Made by a program: the position numbers and the translations under genes. Shown piece after piece: positions 1 through 11,782 of a DNA stretch of 64,000 bases. The stretch spans positions 227,046,961 through 227,110,960 of the forward strand of contig CP136066.1 of assembly GCA_032622095.1 (NCBI GenBank), read 5' to 3'. This DNA is from Siphonodentalium dalli. Lineage: Eukaryota; Mollusca; Scaphopoda; Gadilida; Siphonodentaliidae. Numbering within the stretch: the stretch's first letter is position 1; the number at the start of each line of letters is the position of its first letter. A model generated the notes under the pieces. It was not told where the DNA came from and did no database searches. It was given only the letters and a program-made list of their open reading frames with translations.

Positions 1-221
1 TCTGCACCGATACCACGCGAGTAACCGCCATCTTGAAACAGCGCGAGTGTGTAGATCGCTTCGAGTTGAAAAATGTGTAAAGATAGTTAATCGGGGTTCA
101 TGGTTAGGTAATGAATTAGGCATTGTAGACTAGATTGTAACATGCCACGTGGGGTTAGGATTATTGAAGAAGTGCTTTAAAGTCCACCCACACAAGAGGA
201 GAATTTGACTTATTTCTGACC

Positions 222-372
222 AAAGCCTGCAAATAGCGTGTCTGTCATTTGCAGAATGAGGTCACCAGAGGGTGAATTTAGTGATGCCAGCCCGCTACGC
301 GGGATAACGTCACTAAATTCACCCTCTGGGGACCTCATTCTGCAAATGACAGACACGCTATTTTCAGGCTTT
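222..372. repeat. Fold-back MITE (family C), 151 bp
   Basis: The two halves are near-perfect reverse complements. The left half reads GCGTGTCTGTCATTTGCAGA and the right half mirrors it, around a GC-rich centre CCCGCTACGCGGG. Related copies lie at 6918-7020 and, as one half only, at 18371-18442. A short relic of the inner part is at 55492-55515. No coding capacity, so it would be a non-autonomous element. The superfamily is not known. Confidence 0.8.
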
Positions 373-576
373 ATTAGTAATGTAAAACATTCACCTCAAA
401 ACACAATGTAAAAGTTTTATCCCACAGGGAGCCTCACACAGATGGAGGCATGCACTGCAGAGTGCCGTCTGCTCCAGTCTATGTGGGGCTCTATAAAGGG
501 TGGCTTGGTCTGACCCAAGTTGATAACTTGTGGTGTTGTGAATTCTTTCATTCAAATCTCCGTTATTTCGTCAAAC

Positions 577-3500
577 TACGTTCTATATAGAGTTATCACC
601 CTTCCGATACGTTATATATAGCGTTATCACCCTTCCGGTACGTTATGTATATAGTTATTATCCTTCCGGTACGTTCTTTATAGAGTTATCACCCTTCCGA
701 TACATACTATATAGAGTTATCACCCTTCCGAGACGTTCTATATAGAGTTACCAACCTTCCGATACGTTCTATATATAGTTACCAACCTTCCGGTACGTTA
801 TGTATAGAGTTATTAAACTCCCGGTACGTTCTGTTTAGAGTTATCACCCTTCCGATACGTTATATATAGCGTTATCACCCTTCCGGTACGTTATGTATAT
901 ATTTATTATCCTTCCGGTACGTTCTGTATAGAGTTATCACCCTTTCGATACATACTATATAGAGTTATCACCCTTCCGAGACGTTCTATATAGAGTTACC
1001 AACCTTCCGATACGTTCTATATATAGTTACCAACCTTCCGATACGTTCTATATAGAGTTATCACCCTTCCGATACGTTATATATAGAGTTACAAACCTTC
1101 CGGTACGTTCTATATAAAGTTACAAACCTTCCGGTACGTTTTATATAGAGTTATCATCCTTCCGGTACGTTCTGTATAGAGTTACAAACCTTCCGATACG
1201 TTTTATATAGAGTTACAAACCTTCCGGTACGTTCTATATAAAGTTACAAACCTTCCGATACGTTCTATATAGAGTTATCATCCTTCCGGTACGTTCTGTA
1301 TAGAGTTACCAACCTTCCGATACGTTCTATATATCGTTATCACCCTCCCGATACGTTATATATAGAGTTACCAACCTTCCGATACGTACTATATAGAGTT
1401 ATCACCCTTCCGATACGTTCTATATAGAGTTATCACCCTTCCGGTACGTTTTATATAGAGTTATCAACCTTCCGGTACGTTCTATATAGAGCTATCAACC
1501 TTCCGGTACGTTTTATATAGAGTTATCAACCTTCCGGTACGTTTTATATAGAGTTATCAACCTTCCGGTACGTTCTATATAAAGTTATCACCCTTCCGAT
1601 ACGTTCTATATTGAGTTACCAACCTTCCGGTACGTTCTATATAGAGTTATCAACCTTCCGGTACGTTCTGTATAGAGTTATCACCCTTCCGGTACGTTCT
1701 ATATAGAGCTATCAACCTTCCGATACGTTCTATATAGAGTTACCAACCTTCCGGTACGTTTTATATAGAGTTATCAATCTTCCGGTACGTTTTATATAGA
1801 GTTATCAACCTTCCGGTACGTTCTGTATAGAGTTATCAACCTTCCGGTACGTTCTATATATAGTTATCAACCTTCCGGTACGTTTTATATAGAGTTATCA
1901 ACCTTCCGGTACGTTCTATATAGAGTTATCAACCTTCCGATACGTTATATATAGAGTTATCAACCTTCCGGTACGTTCTATATAGAGTTATCACCCTTCC
2001 GATACGTTCTATATAGAGTTATCACCCTTCCGATACGTTATATATAGAGTTACCAACCTTCCGGTACGTTCTATATAGAGTTATCACCCTTCCGGTACGT
2101 TCTATATAGAGTTATCACCCTTCCGATACGTTATATATAGAGTTACCACCCTTCCGATACGTTCTGTATAGAGTTATAAACCTTCCGGTACGTTCTATAT
2201 AAAGTTATCAACCTTCCGGTACGTTCTAAATAGAGTTATCACCCTTCCGGTACGTTCTATATAGAGTTATCAACCTTCCGGTACGTTCTATATAGAGTTA
2301 TCAACCTTCCGGTACGTTCTATATAGAGTTATCAACCTTCCGGTACGTTATATATAGAGTTATCACCCTTCCGATACGTTATATATAGAGTTACCAACCT
2401 TCCGATACGTTCTATATAGAGTTATCAACCTTCTGGTACGTTCTGTATATAGTTATAAACATTCCGATACGTTCTGTATAGAGTTATAAACATTCCGGTA
2501 CGTTTTATATAGAGCTATCAACCTTCCGGTACGTTCTGTATAGAGTTATCACCCTTCCGACACGTTCTGTATAGAGTTATAAACATTCCGGTACGTTTTA
2601 TATAGAGCTATCAACCTTCCGGTACGTTCTATATAGAGTTATCAACCTTCCGGTACGTTCTATATAGAGTTATCAACCTTCCGGTACGTTCTATATAGAG
2701 TTATCAACCTTCCGGTACGTTCTATATAGAGTTATCAACCTTCCGGTACGTTCTATATAGAGTTATCAACCTTCCGGTACGTTTTATATAGAGTTATCAA
2801 CCTTCCGGTACGTTCTATATAGAGTTATCACCCTTCCGATACGTTATATATAGAGTTACCAACCTTCCTATACGTTCTATATAGAGTTATCAACCTTCCG
2901 GTACGTTCTGTATAGAGTTATAAACATTCCGATACGTTCTGTATAGAGTTATAAACATTCCGGTACGTTTTATATAGAGCTACCAACCTTCCGGTACGTT
3001 CTGTATAGAGTTATCAACCTTCCGATACGTTCTGTATAGAGTTATCACCCTTCCGGTACGTTTTATATAGAGTTATCAACCTTCCGGTACGTTCTATATA
3101 AAGTTATCACCCTTCCGATACGTTCTATATTGAGTTACCAACCTTCCGGTACGTTCTATATAGAGTTATCAACCTTCCGGTACGTTCTGTATAGAGTTAT
3201 CACCCTTCCGGTACGTTCTATATAGAGCTATCAACCTTCCGATACGTTCTATATAGAGTTACCAACCTTCCGGTACGTTTTATATAGAGTTATCAATCTT
3301 CCGGTACGTTTTATATAGAGTTATCAACCTTCCGGTACGTTCTGTATAGAGTTATCAACCTTCCGGTACGTTCTATATAGAGTTATCAACCTTCCGGTAC
3401 GTTTTATATAGAGTTATCAACCTTCCGGTACGTTCTATATAGAGTTATCAACCTTCCGATACGTTATATATAGAGTTATCAACCTTCCGGTACGTTCTAT

Positions 3501-4761
3501 ATAGAGTTATCACCCTTCCGATACGTTCTATATAGAGTTATCACCCTTCCGATACGTTATATATAGAGTTACCAACCTTCCGGTACGTTCTATATAGAGT
3601 TATCACCCTTCCGGTACGTTCTATATAGAGTTATCACCCTTCCGATACGTTATATATAGAGTTACCACCCTTCCGATACGTTCTGTATAGAGTTATAAAC
3701 CTTCCGGTACGTTCTATATAAAGTTATCAACCTTCCGGTACGTTCTATATAGAGTTATCACCCTTCCGGTACGTTCTATATAGAGTTATCAACCTTCCGG
3801 TACGTTCTATATAGAGTTATCAACCTTCCGGTACGTTCTATATAGAGTTATCAACCTTCCGGTACGTTCTATATAGAGCTATCACCCTTCCGATACGTTA
3901 TATATAGAGTTACCAACCTTCCGATACGTTCTATATAGAGTTATCAACCTTCTGGTACGTTCTGTATATAGTTATAAACATTCCGATACGTTCTGTATAG
4001 AGTTATAAACATTCCGGTACGTTTTATATAGAGCTATCAACCTTCCGGTACGTTCTGTATAGAGTTATCACCCTTCCGACACGTTCTGTATAGAGTTATA
4101 AACATTCCGGTACGTTTTATATATAGCTATCAACCTTCCGGTACGTTCTATATAGAGTTATCAACCTTCCGGTACGTTCTATATAGAGTTATCAACCTTC
4201 CGGTACGTTCTATATAGAGTTATCAACCTTCCGGTACGTTCTATATAGAGTTATCAACCTTCCGGTACGTTTTATATAGAGTTATCAACCTTCCGGTACG
4301 TTCTATATAGAGTTATCACCCTTCCGATACGTTATATATAGAGTTACCAACCTTCCGATACGTTCTATATAGAGTTATCAACCTTCCGGTACGTTCTGTA
4401 TAGAGTTATAAACATTCCGATACGTTCTGTATAGAGTTATAAACATTCCGGTACGTTTTATATAGAGCTACCAACCTTCCGGTACGTTCTGTATAGAGTT
4501 ATCAACCTTCCGATACGTTCTGTATAGAGTTATCACCCTTCCGGTACGTTTTATATAGAGCTATCAACCTTCCGATACGTTCTATATATAGTTACCAACC
4601 TTCCGATACGTTCTATATAGAGCTATCAACCTTCCGATACGTTCTATATAGAGCTATCAACCTTCCGGTACGTTCTATATAGAGCTATCAACCTTCCGGT
4701 ACGTTCTATATAGAGTTGTCAACCTTCCGGTACGTTCTGTATAGAGTTATCACCCTTCCGA
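577..4761. repeat. 31-bp satellite array, about 135 copies
   Basis: The unit is 31 bp: an AT-rich part (TTCTATATAGAGTTATCA) followed by CCTTCCGGTACG or CCTTCCGATACG. Units vary at a few fixed positions: ATCAAC/ATCACC/ACCAAC, CGG/CGA, and TTCTATA/TTTTATA/TTATATA/TTCTGTA. The variants recur in the same order at long range. The block with AAAGTTATCA at 1581 recurs at 3100, 1519 bp or exactly 49 units later. The block starting GTTATATATAGCG at 611 recurs at 859, 248 bp or 8 units later. There is no open frame or gene in the array. It looks like a satellite expanding by unequal exchange of multi-unit blocks. Confidence 0.97.
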
Positions 4762-4860
4762 TTAACTCGGGATATATTCTCATTCGAAATACAATCCTAA
4801 CCTCGCACGTGACCTGTTACTGTGTGTGAATATCAATCATTATTTAATCGTGAACCCCGT

Positions 4861-5394
4861 TTAACAGGTCAGGCACATCCTGAATTTCACTATTATAGTG
4901 GTATTCCGCTATTATATAGTGGCATATGACCATTCCGTTTTGTGAATTTGATAAAAGATGGATAATTCAAAATTATATTTCACCCAACTTCTTCAAAATT
5001 ATTGTCGCACTAATTCGGTATCATACATATATTTTGTCTGGGAGAATGATTTATCATGACGGCACATAATAAGCAATTCAATTAGCATTCAATTAATTTA
5101 AATGTTGTTATGAAGGAGCGATTGAGTCATCCTGTTATTGTCATTTAGAAAGGCATATATTATTAATATTGTTGAATAACAAAGCTGGCGCAAAAGATAG
5201 CACAACGTATTTTGTCGGAAGACTGTTCATTTGCTGCGATATTGTTAAGAGTGAAATTTGACTGTGCACTGGTAAGCGCCGTCTACTATTCCTGACGCAA
5301 ATAACGGAAACATGAATATGTTATGGTCATATACCACTATAATAGTCGAATACCACTATAATAGTGGAATTCAGGATGTGCCTGACATGTTTAA
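4861..5394. mobile_element. TTAA-flanked MITE with about 70-bp inverted ends
   Basis: Inverted ends start CAGGTCAGGCACATCCTGAA at 4865 and finish with the reverse complement at 5390 (TTCAGGATGTGCCTGACATG). Each end contains two copies of an ACTATTATAGTGG palindrome. Both ends are flanked by TTAA (4861-4864 and 5391-5394). The interior (about 390 bp) is AT-rich and has no reading frame. TTAA duplication is typical of piggyBac, Kolobok and Sola3 elements. Which of these moved this one cannot be told from the ends. Confidence 0.75.
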
Positions 5395-5462
5395 GTATCT
5401 TTCGCTATCTAATCGTGTGTTATTAGGTGTTATTATTAAAGAGCCATTTCATTTTCGAAATC

Positions 5463-5825
5463 CCAGATAGCATTATTCACAACATATTACATATTATATA
5501 CCCAGAATGTCCAGATAACATTATACACAACATATTCCATATTATATACCCAGAATGCCCAGATAACATTATACACAACATATTCCATATTATATACCCA
5601 TAATGCCCAGATAACATTATACACAACATATTCCATATTATATACCCAGAATGTCCAGATAACATTATACACAACATATTCCATATTATATACCCAGAAT
5701 GCCCAGATAACATTATACACAACATATTCCATATTATATACCCAGAATGCCCAGATAACATTATACACAACATATTCCATATTATATACCCAGAATGCCC
5801 AGATAACATTATACACAACATATTC
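5463..5825. repeat. 48-bp tandem repeat, about 7.5 copies
   Basis: The unit CCAGATAACATTATACACAA... is 48 bp, a multiple of three. It therefore creates long open frames in two phases that read as 16-residue repeats. These are artefacts of the repeat period and not a gene. One diverged copy of the unit lies in inverted orientation at 6122-6160, beyond the fold-back element that begins where the array ends. Confidence 0.95.
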
Positions 5826-6163
5826 GATATTATAAACCATTTGGAAGAGGAACCAAAAATATATATATTCCACCAGAATGCGGAACAGCTGTGTCCTAGG
5901 AGTGTCCACCAAGTGATAGAGACTAATTCTTAGATTCACACCAAAGAATTCCCACATTGTCAACCCAGAATGCATCATAATTCAAACTAAGAGATAGAGT
6001 TAAATAATAGACTTTATAGTACAGCCCGGATAAAAATTAAGCACAGAACACTCGGTACCTCGACAAAAACATTCTATTCAACCGGATCAGTTAATACAAT
6101 GTTTTGGAGCTTCCTCTTTCAAATGGTATATAATATGGAATATGTTGTATATAATGTGATCTG
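5820..6163. repeat. Fold-back element next to the 48-bp array
   Basis: The sequence around 5823-5850 (AACCATTTGGAAGAGGAA and the preceding 48-bp unit) is mirrored at 6108-6160 (TTCCTCTTTCAAATGGT followed by the inverted unit). The element is about 340 bp long. Its interior (around 6040-6100) resembles sequence at 18940-18975, which suggests an interspersed family. No gene is visible. Confidence 0.6.
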
Positions 6164-6315
6164 ATGATTGAGAAATTAAGTGACCACTCACTTGGCGAGA
6201 CTGGACTCAATATTTATATTTCAACTCGGAAACATGCACGTACATTTTTTATTCAATTTCACACTATAATTTCAACATGTTCTACTATGTGCTTGATAGA
6301 TCCTCAAACCCTGAC

Positions 6316-6787
6316 ATATGTGACCCGCCATATCAAATCCAGTCGTAAGTCGGGATTTTTATTACCCTGTGCCAATGTATTCTCTTATATATGCGAGTCG
6401 ACAATAGGTCGCCTCGCATATATAAGAGAATGCATTGGCCTAACAGTTTTTATCATGTTTTTTAAATAAATGTTTCTTACAATTTTTAGTTTAGGACATA
6501 AAATAAAAAAAACATACATTACCCTGCAGGGAGCCCCACACATATATAGAAGCATATAGAAGAGTGTCGTCTGCTCATGTTTGCCTGGGGCTCTGTATGG
6601 GTGGAATTATAAAATTGTTAAAGAATACAAGAAAACATTATTAAAATTGTAAAACATTGTTAGGCCAATGTATTCTCTTATATATGCGAGGTGACCTATG
6701 GTCGACTCGCATATATAAGAGAATGCATTGGCACAGGGTAAAAAAAATCCCGACTTACGACTGGATTTGATATGGCGGGTCACATAT
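6316..6787. mobile_element. MITE family A, intact 464-bp copy with 4-bp TSD
   Basis: The element proper is 6320-6783, flanked by ATAT on both sides. Its ends are GTGACCCGCCATATCAAATC and the reverse complement. Each inverted end contains a 69-70 bp near-perfect hairpin (6371-6440 and 6664-6732) reading GCCAATGCATTCTCTTATAT and back. The middle has a second weak stem, GGGAGCCCC...TGGGGCTC. It has no coding sequence and is non-autonomous. A second full copy with TSD AATT starts at 33617 and ends at 53272, but is split by the 19-kb element. Fragments occur near 31270-31460 and 416-520. Confidence 0.9.
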
Positions 6788-6917
6788 ATACACCACTATT
6801 GGTTGTCAGGTGCTCGCCGTATGTTTGAATCAGATGTCGGTGGTTGCAAATTTTCATGTTCTTGTCTTTAATTTGTTTTGCTAATCGATTCGTCGCTTAT
6901 TTCATGGCGGTCGCTTC

Positions 6918-7020
6918 ACTGACATTTGCCGAATGAGGTCCACAGAGGGTGAATTTAATGAAGCTAGCTCACACGACGGGGTAGCGTCACCAAATTCGCC
7001 CTCTAGATACCTCATTCTGC
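6918..7020. repeat. Fold-back MITE family C, second copy
   Basis: A shorter relative of the element at 222-372. TGACATTTGCCGAATGAGGT at the left is mirrored by CCTCATTCTGC at the right, around CACACGACGGGG. No coding sequence. Confidence 0.7.
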
Positions 7021-7253
7021 TTTGGCCTCATAATCAGATTGAAGTTCCCTAGTTGAAGTTTGTGATGTTCACCCATTATTCACCTTGATTATGCAATTTA
7101 TCTTCTGCACATTATGGGAAATATAAACTGAACAGAAGGGAAAAATAACTAAACACAATGTTAATTTGAAACTATAGATACTTTCATCAAGATGAGGTCT
7201 AAGAAGAATAAGATAAATGATATCTTAAATCATTTTGTGATATCATAAATATT

Positions 7254-7630
7254 TAAAGGTACTCAATCCGATCAGCGGGTTCTCATATCATCAAGATACG
7301 ACGCCACTGTCAACTATGGTATCAAATTTCCCAAAACGTGTTATTTATCAGTATTTTGTTCAACGAAATAAGGCCGTATTATCACTTGACTATTCACGAA
7401 ATTTAGCCATATTACCACTTGTTTTTTAGAGTTATCCATCTTCATCCGTAATTTTGACCGAGACCATCCATTTGACGGCGAGTTTCTGGGCCACAACAAT
7501 AGAAATAACAAACTTCAAAAATCGATATCTAATGACTCTGAGCTTTGATGGGTAGGTTCCTTGACTCGATTCAAATATTTTTACCCCCCCCCCGCCAAAG
7601 AAATAGTAATTTAGGAATGAGTACCTTCAA
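7254..7630. mobile_element. MITE family B, copy 1
   Basis: The ends are TAAAGGTACTCAATCCGAT and the imperfect reverse complement GAATGAGTACCTTCA. The interior shares the motifs ATTCGAGTC and GGGTAAA with copies near 31980, 53683 and 56630. It sits between blocks rich in GATATCAT and carries a poly-C run near 7587. Non-coding. Confidence 0.65.
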
Positions 7631-7757
7631 TGATATCATATATTTGATTTTATGATATCATAAAATATTTAATGATATCATATATTCATTTTGTGATATT
7701 ATAATAATAAATAGAAGAATGGCGCCACATAAAGTTGAGCTAAACGTAAGATAGGAA

Positions 7758-7969
7758 TCAGAGTTGGCAGATTAAGGGCCAGCTCAATTTCCCACTCCCG
7801 TCCTTGAAACCCATCGTGCCATTAGCATTAAAGTCAAGCCTAACTTTCCAATTCGAAGACCCACCATAAGGCCAACCTGGATACCACGGGAGAAACGAAG
7901 CTGGCTGTCCGTTCCATAAGTAAACTGTACCGCTTGTTGTGTTTACTTGGCCATCAACCCAGAGTGTAC
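7758..7969 (-). CDS. C-type lectin domain gene, 3'-terminal coding exon
   Basis: This is the last coding exon of a secreted-type C-type lectin-like domain. The reading frame opens after a TTTGTTTACAG acceptor (AG at 7970-7971) and ends at a stop at 7758. It reads LWVDGQ, then LWNGQPASF, W.PGWPYGG..N, and ends LSWPLICQL. These match the second half of the fold: the WVDG-like strand, the loop region and the terminal ICE-like strand. The usual EPN or QPD calcium-sugar motif is not there, and the cysteine that normally precedes PxIC is missing, so sugar binding is doubtful. The exon begins in phase 1, which fits exactly the exon at 9628-9822. The intron between them (1.66 kb) carries a retroelement tail and tandem repeats. 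Confidence 0.8.
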
Positions 7970-8225
7970 CTGTAAACAAATAAATAAATAAATAAATAAA
8001 ATTAGTAATTTAGTACCACTGAATGGTGATTTTGAAAATGTGAGTTTGCATGCATAGAAGGGTCTGCGCTGCCATTTGTCAAATACAACTATATGTAGCT
8101 GAAAGCCTACATGAATTCAAGATTTTCCTCAAAATTATATAATACATACCAAACCCCCAAACTACTATTATACCGGTTCCAGAAAAATCAATATAATACA
8201 TACCAAACTGAGAAACAAATGCAGC

Positions 8226-8501
8226 GACTTAAATCATGACAAATTCGAAAACCACATAGTTCTTAGCCCATTCTGTGATTGTGGAAACGAAATCGAAGAC
8301 GCCCACCATTACTTTTTCTTATGCCCCTTATACCAGACACAACGCGTACGGCTTTTTAACAGACTTAGAACAAAAGGTATCACTGTATACAATATCACCG
8401 ACCCCCTAAAAGGTATACAAAACATTAGTAATAACAAAAACAAATTAATATTTGCAGAAGTTCAAAAACATATAGTCGCTACAAACTGCTTTATTAATTA
8501 A
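8226..8501 (+). pseudogene. Non-LTR retrotransposon ORF2 C-terminus, intronic relic
   Basis: An open frame of 91 codons ending at a TAA reads CDCGNEIEDAHHYFFLCPLY. This is the cysteine/histidine-rich C-terminal motif found after the reverse transcriptase of many non-LTR elements, followed by a hydrophilic tail. No reverse transcriptase core is upstream, so this is a 5'-truncated insertion. It lies antisense in the intron of the C-type lectin gene. Comparable tails with different sequence are at 62266-62568 and 17596-18350. Confidence 0.7.
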
Positions 8502-8683
8502 CACATTCACCACCTCTGGGTTCAACGCCATCATTTTAGTTCCCCAAAGTTACTACTAAACCAACTAACACATCTTTCCTATGTCAACAATCAGTAATCA
8601 AACCAAATGAACTCCCACATCGAACATGGATCTGGCAACACAAAAAACAATTTAAATATATAAAATATGTTTAAACTAACTGT

Positions 8684-8998
8684 ATGTAGGTGCGACGGTC
8701 CCAGTTGGACTAAGGATACCCCTGAAGTACATTAAGGGTAGTCATATTAACACCCAAAATACAACTGTATATAGGTCAGACTGTCCCAGTTGGACTAAGG
8801 ATACCCCCTGAAGTACATTAAGGGTAGTCATATTAACATCCAAATACAACTATATATAGGTGAGACAAATACAACTATATATAGGTGACACTGTCCCAGT
8901 GAGACTAAGCATACCCCCTTTTTGGGCAATTAATATGATAGCTGAAGCGGCATTAAACATGTTGTTGTTGTTGTTGCAATCTGAGTATTTGGGGACAA
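8684..8998. repeat. Tandem repeat of about 80-90 bp plus (GTT)n tract
   Basis: Two to three imperfect copies of a block containing CCCAGTTGGACTAAGGATAC and CATTAAGGGTAGTCATATTA are followed by GGGCAATTAAT and a (TTG)n run. The last part (8925-8998) matches the right-hand interior of MITE family B as seen at 32320-32410 and 56945-57045. A matching family B end, ATCGAATCAGATTGAGTACC, stands at about 9352-9371. This suggests a B-like copy interrupted or rearranged here. Confidence 0.6.
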
Positions 8999-9627
8999 TC
9001 AAATAATTCAAATATGTTTATTCTCATTAAACCATATGCAAAGACAGTATTTGAGACAACATAATAAAGTGAAATACATGTAATTAGATATATATACATA
9101 ATACCGACGAGTTATAGGTATCTCGAGGTGTATGGTGATTTTTCGTCATTTGGCTGCATAACGTTATCCTTATTATACATTGAGAGAGATACTGTCAAAG
9201 TGACACATCAAGCCAGTCTGAACCTAATATGGGAGAAACTTTTGATATATATGATATATATGGATCAGTTATGACACAGAACTCTGTTATATAGGAATGT
9301 ACACGTATATGATTCAGGGGAGAAGCTCACATCGAACATGTTTGAATCATATCGAATCAGATTGAGTACCTTTAACAAACAATGATTGGCCGGAAATGTA
9401 GGAATACAAGTTCGGACACCTCCACAACCTCGTGTCGCCACGTTCATTTGTTCATGCGTAAAGGCCTTCTATCATAGCGAAATGAGGAAAAAGTGCGGCC
9501 TCGTTATTTAGGAATAGGTATACACATGTGTTATATTTTAATTAAACGTGCATGTATGGGGGTGGCAAAATTGATTTATTGTTGTCAAACCAGTGGATTA
9601 TATTTTCATTGGTCAACCTTAATTTAC

Positions 9628-9822
9628 CTGAAGTATGACCTAGACCGGCGAGAATTACTCTGACGTCATCTAGCATCACTTGATCCTCCAGGACTGCCAA
9701 GTGCCCGCCTTCATTGGCACAGAACTGCATCGCTGCTGTGGCATCGAAACCATCAAAATATTTCAGGCAGACATTGGAGTTAGTTAGATTGTAAAGTGTG
9801 TATCCACGTGTCGCTGGACAAT
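9628..9822 (-). CDS. C-type lectin domain gene, internal exon
   Basis: The exon lies between a TTTTGTTTTAAG acceptor (AG at 9823-9824) and a CTTCAG/GTAAAT donor. It encodes the first half of a C-type lectin-like domain: DCPATRGY at the start, VCLKYFDGFDATAAMQFC, then EGGHLAVLEDQVMLDD. The CP..GY opening, the cysteine pair and the GGHLAVLED helix are classic for the family. The donor leaves one base, which joins in frame to the exon at 7758-7969 (..HTSG-TLWVDGQ). Longer open frames crossing the donor read intron. Upstream exons, including a signal peptide, are not obvious nearby. The secreted exon at 27152-27487 is on the same strand and could belong to the same gene, but at least one phase-0 to phase-1 exon would be needed between them. 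Confidence 0.85.
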
Positions 9823-9879
9823 CTTAAAACAAAATCAAGGTTTATTTGTCAAACATTTTACATTTGAAAAGTGACGAAC

Positions 9880-11570
9880 GTCTGTACAAATGTTATAGGT
9901 GCAGTTTTTATCTGTTTTTGTAAACTGCTTATTTTGTGTATCATGATACTTGCGCGCGTCCTGCATTGTTATTTTAACATGTTATGGGTTAACTGAAATG
10001 TGTGTCAGTGTGTATGTGCGTGAGAGCGAGCATGAATGATTGTGTCACCTGCACACTGATTAGCACTCACCTGTTACTGGCAGGACAATTAGCGCGGTCT
10101 GGGGGGGGGGGGGGATTCAGTAATTAGATTTTTGAAATAGACAACACATACGGGATATAAGACATACATAGATATGACCTTCTGTGAGCTTGTATACTTA
10201 TCGACCATATGCTTTTCTAGTTCAAGATGACGAACAAATCCCATATTAACAAGCATTTAAAATCTAAAGCCAGACACCGGGAAATTAATTGTTTGAAACG
10301 TTATGATTAAAGGGACCCTTCTCCCATGAAGTGTTGAATACTTTGTCGGTGTGAGCGACCGAGATTTATCAGGCAAAGAAATGGAAACTGGTCCAGATCA
10401 TTAAGGACGTGCCAAATCAGAATAAGTTACCAGGTAATTGTTGCACTTACGGTTACGGCCATTATCGGCGCGAAGTGTCGAATGGATTTCGAAATGCCAC
10501 ATCGCTATATTAAGTGTGGGTTTTCGTACTTCCAGAAGGATACGAGCAATGTTATGCGCTTTGATACGTTTAAGTTGAACTAATAGATGGTTTTTATAGT
10601 TTCGTCCATACATATCAATTTTGTGACAAAAAGTTGAAATTTGTATGTGAAAATATCGATTTCTTTTTAATTTTTGGCCTCCAGTTTAGCTGCCATCTTG
10701 ACCTTGAGTATCAATTGCCAAACCCAAATGAATACTTCATATCAATATTCCATATCAACATGTAATGGTATAGCCCTATGTCTTTTATATTCCCAGCTAG
10801 CAGTCTACATATAGACTATAAGACTTAAGGCCATATATTTAACTTTACTCTTGAAAGTTGCAGGTGGGCTGGTTGGGGTGCAGAATAAGAAAAGTTGTAT
10901 ACATTACAATGTTCTCTTCTCTCTCTCTCAAAATAACATACAGCACGATACAATACATCGATGATGATGAATCACATGCGACATGTAATATAGGATAACG
11001 TCTATGGATCCGAAGAATATCATGTTGAATAACCTACATGTGAAGTCTGGAAACTAGACCCTAGAAAGATAGATGATACCTAATCTAGAATGTGTATATA
11101 CTATATAATATAGAACTAGGGTATGAATATATAAAAGAGTAGAAATACCATTAACGCTCCAACATAGAGACTTCCAACAATTATAACTATTTACAGCACC
11201 GTGATAACAAAGGGATTTATCCAGGTAAATGGACCATCCATTCCAAACTACTCTAAAATTATCTTTACAGATGTGGATGGTCACAACTGACTTATAAATA
11301 TAAATGGATGATAAAACAATACATGTAACAAGACAATACAAACATGACAAGTAAAATGATCAGAGATAATAAATAATACCAGCTTACCAATTCGGAATGA
11401 TTTGAGTCCGGATGAATATTTATATCCTTTATGAAATGACTTTAAGAAGCTTTTACATTGTTTATATATATTAAGTATTTATTGATTTAAGTTTAAGTTG
11501 GAGATAACCCAACCGCTCCATTGTGTTTATATGAGAAAACTAACTATAGCAATGGCGGCAAACGTGAGTG
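9880..11570. other. Intergenic or intronic, no gene recognised
   Basis: Open frames here are short and without recognisable motifs. A poly-G tract is at about 10102-10115 and a (CT)n run at about 10917-10929. The sequence is AT-rich. It may be intron of the minus-strand lectin gene. Confidence 0.5.
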
Positions 11571-11581
11571 AGAAGTACTCA

Positions 11582-11782
11582 CGGTGGGATTGGGCTAAAG
11601 TTAAAAGAGGTAAGGCAGCAGATAGAAATTAAGTGGGAGAGGGTCGCAAAGATTTGCGTGCAGTGTAGATTAACAAATGATGGTTTAGTAATTATTGTTA
11701 AAAAGGTGGTTAATAATAAATATTCCTAATAATTCTGATCTAATAAAATATTGATAATGTTACATATTTTACCACCGCCACA
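11582..11782 (-). repeat. Gypsy 3' LTR (partial limits)
   Basis: About 201 bp repeated almost exactly at 14333-14533. On the minus strand it begins TGTGGCGGTGGTAAAATATG and is preceded by a purine run AGAGGGGGGAGAA (11784-11798), a good polypurine tract. The far end is uncertain because the partner LTR is cut by a deletion. No clear target duplication was found. Confidence 0.75.

Noticed and set aside
577-4761. Regular 31-bp repeats as a CRISPR array
   Set aside because: The units are head-to-tail with no spacers and the surrounding genome is eukaryotic.
5477-5978. Repetitive proteins of 114 and 163 residues
   Set aside because: They are two frames through a 48-bp tandem repeat; the period is a multiple of three.
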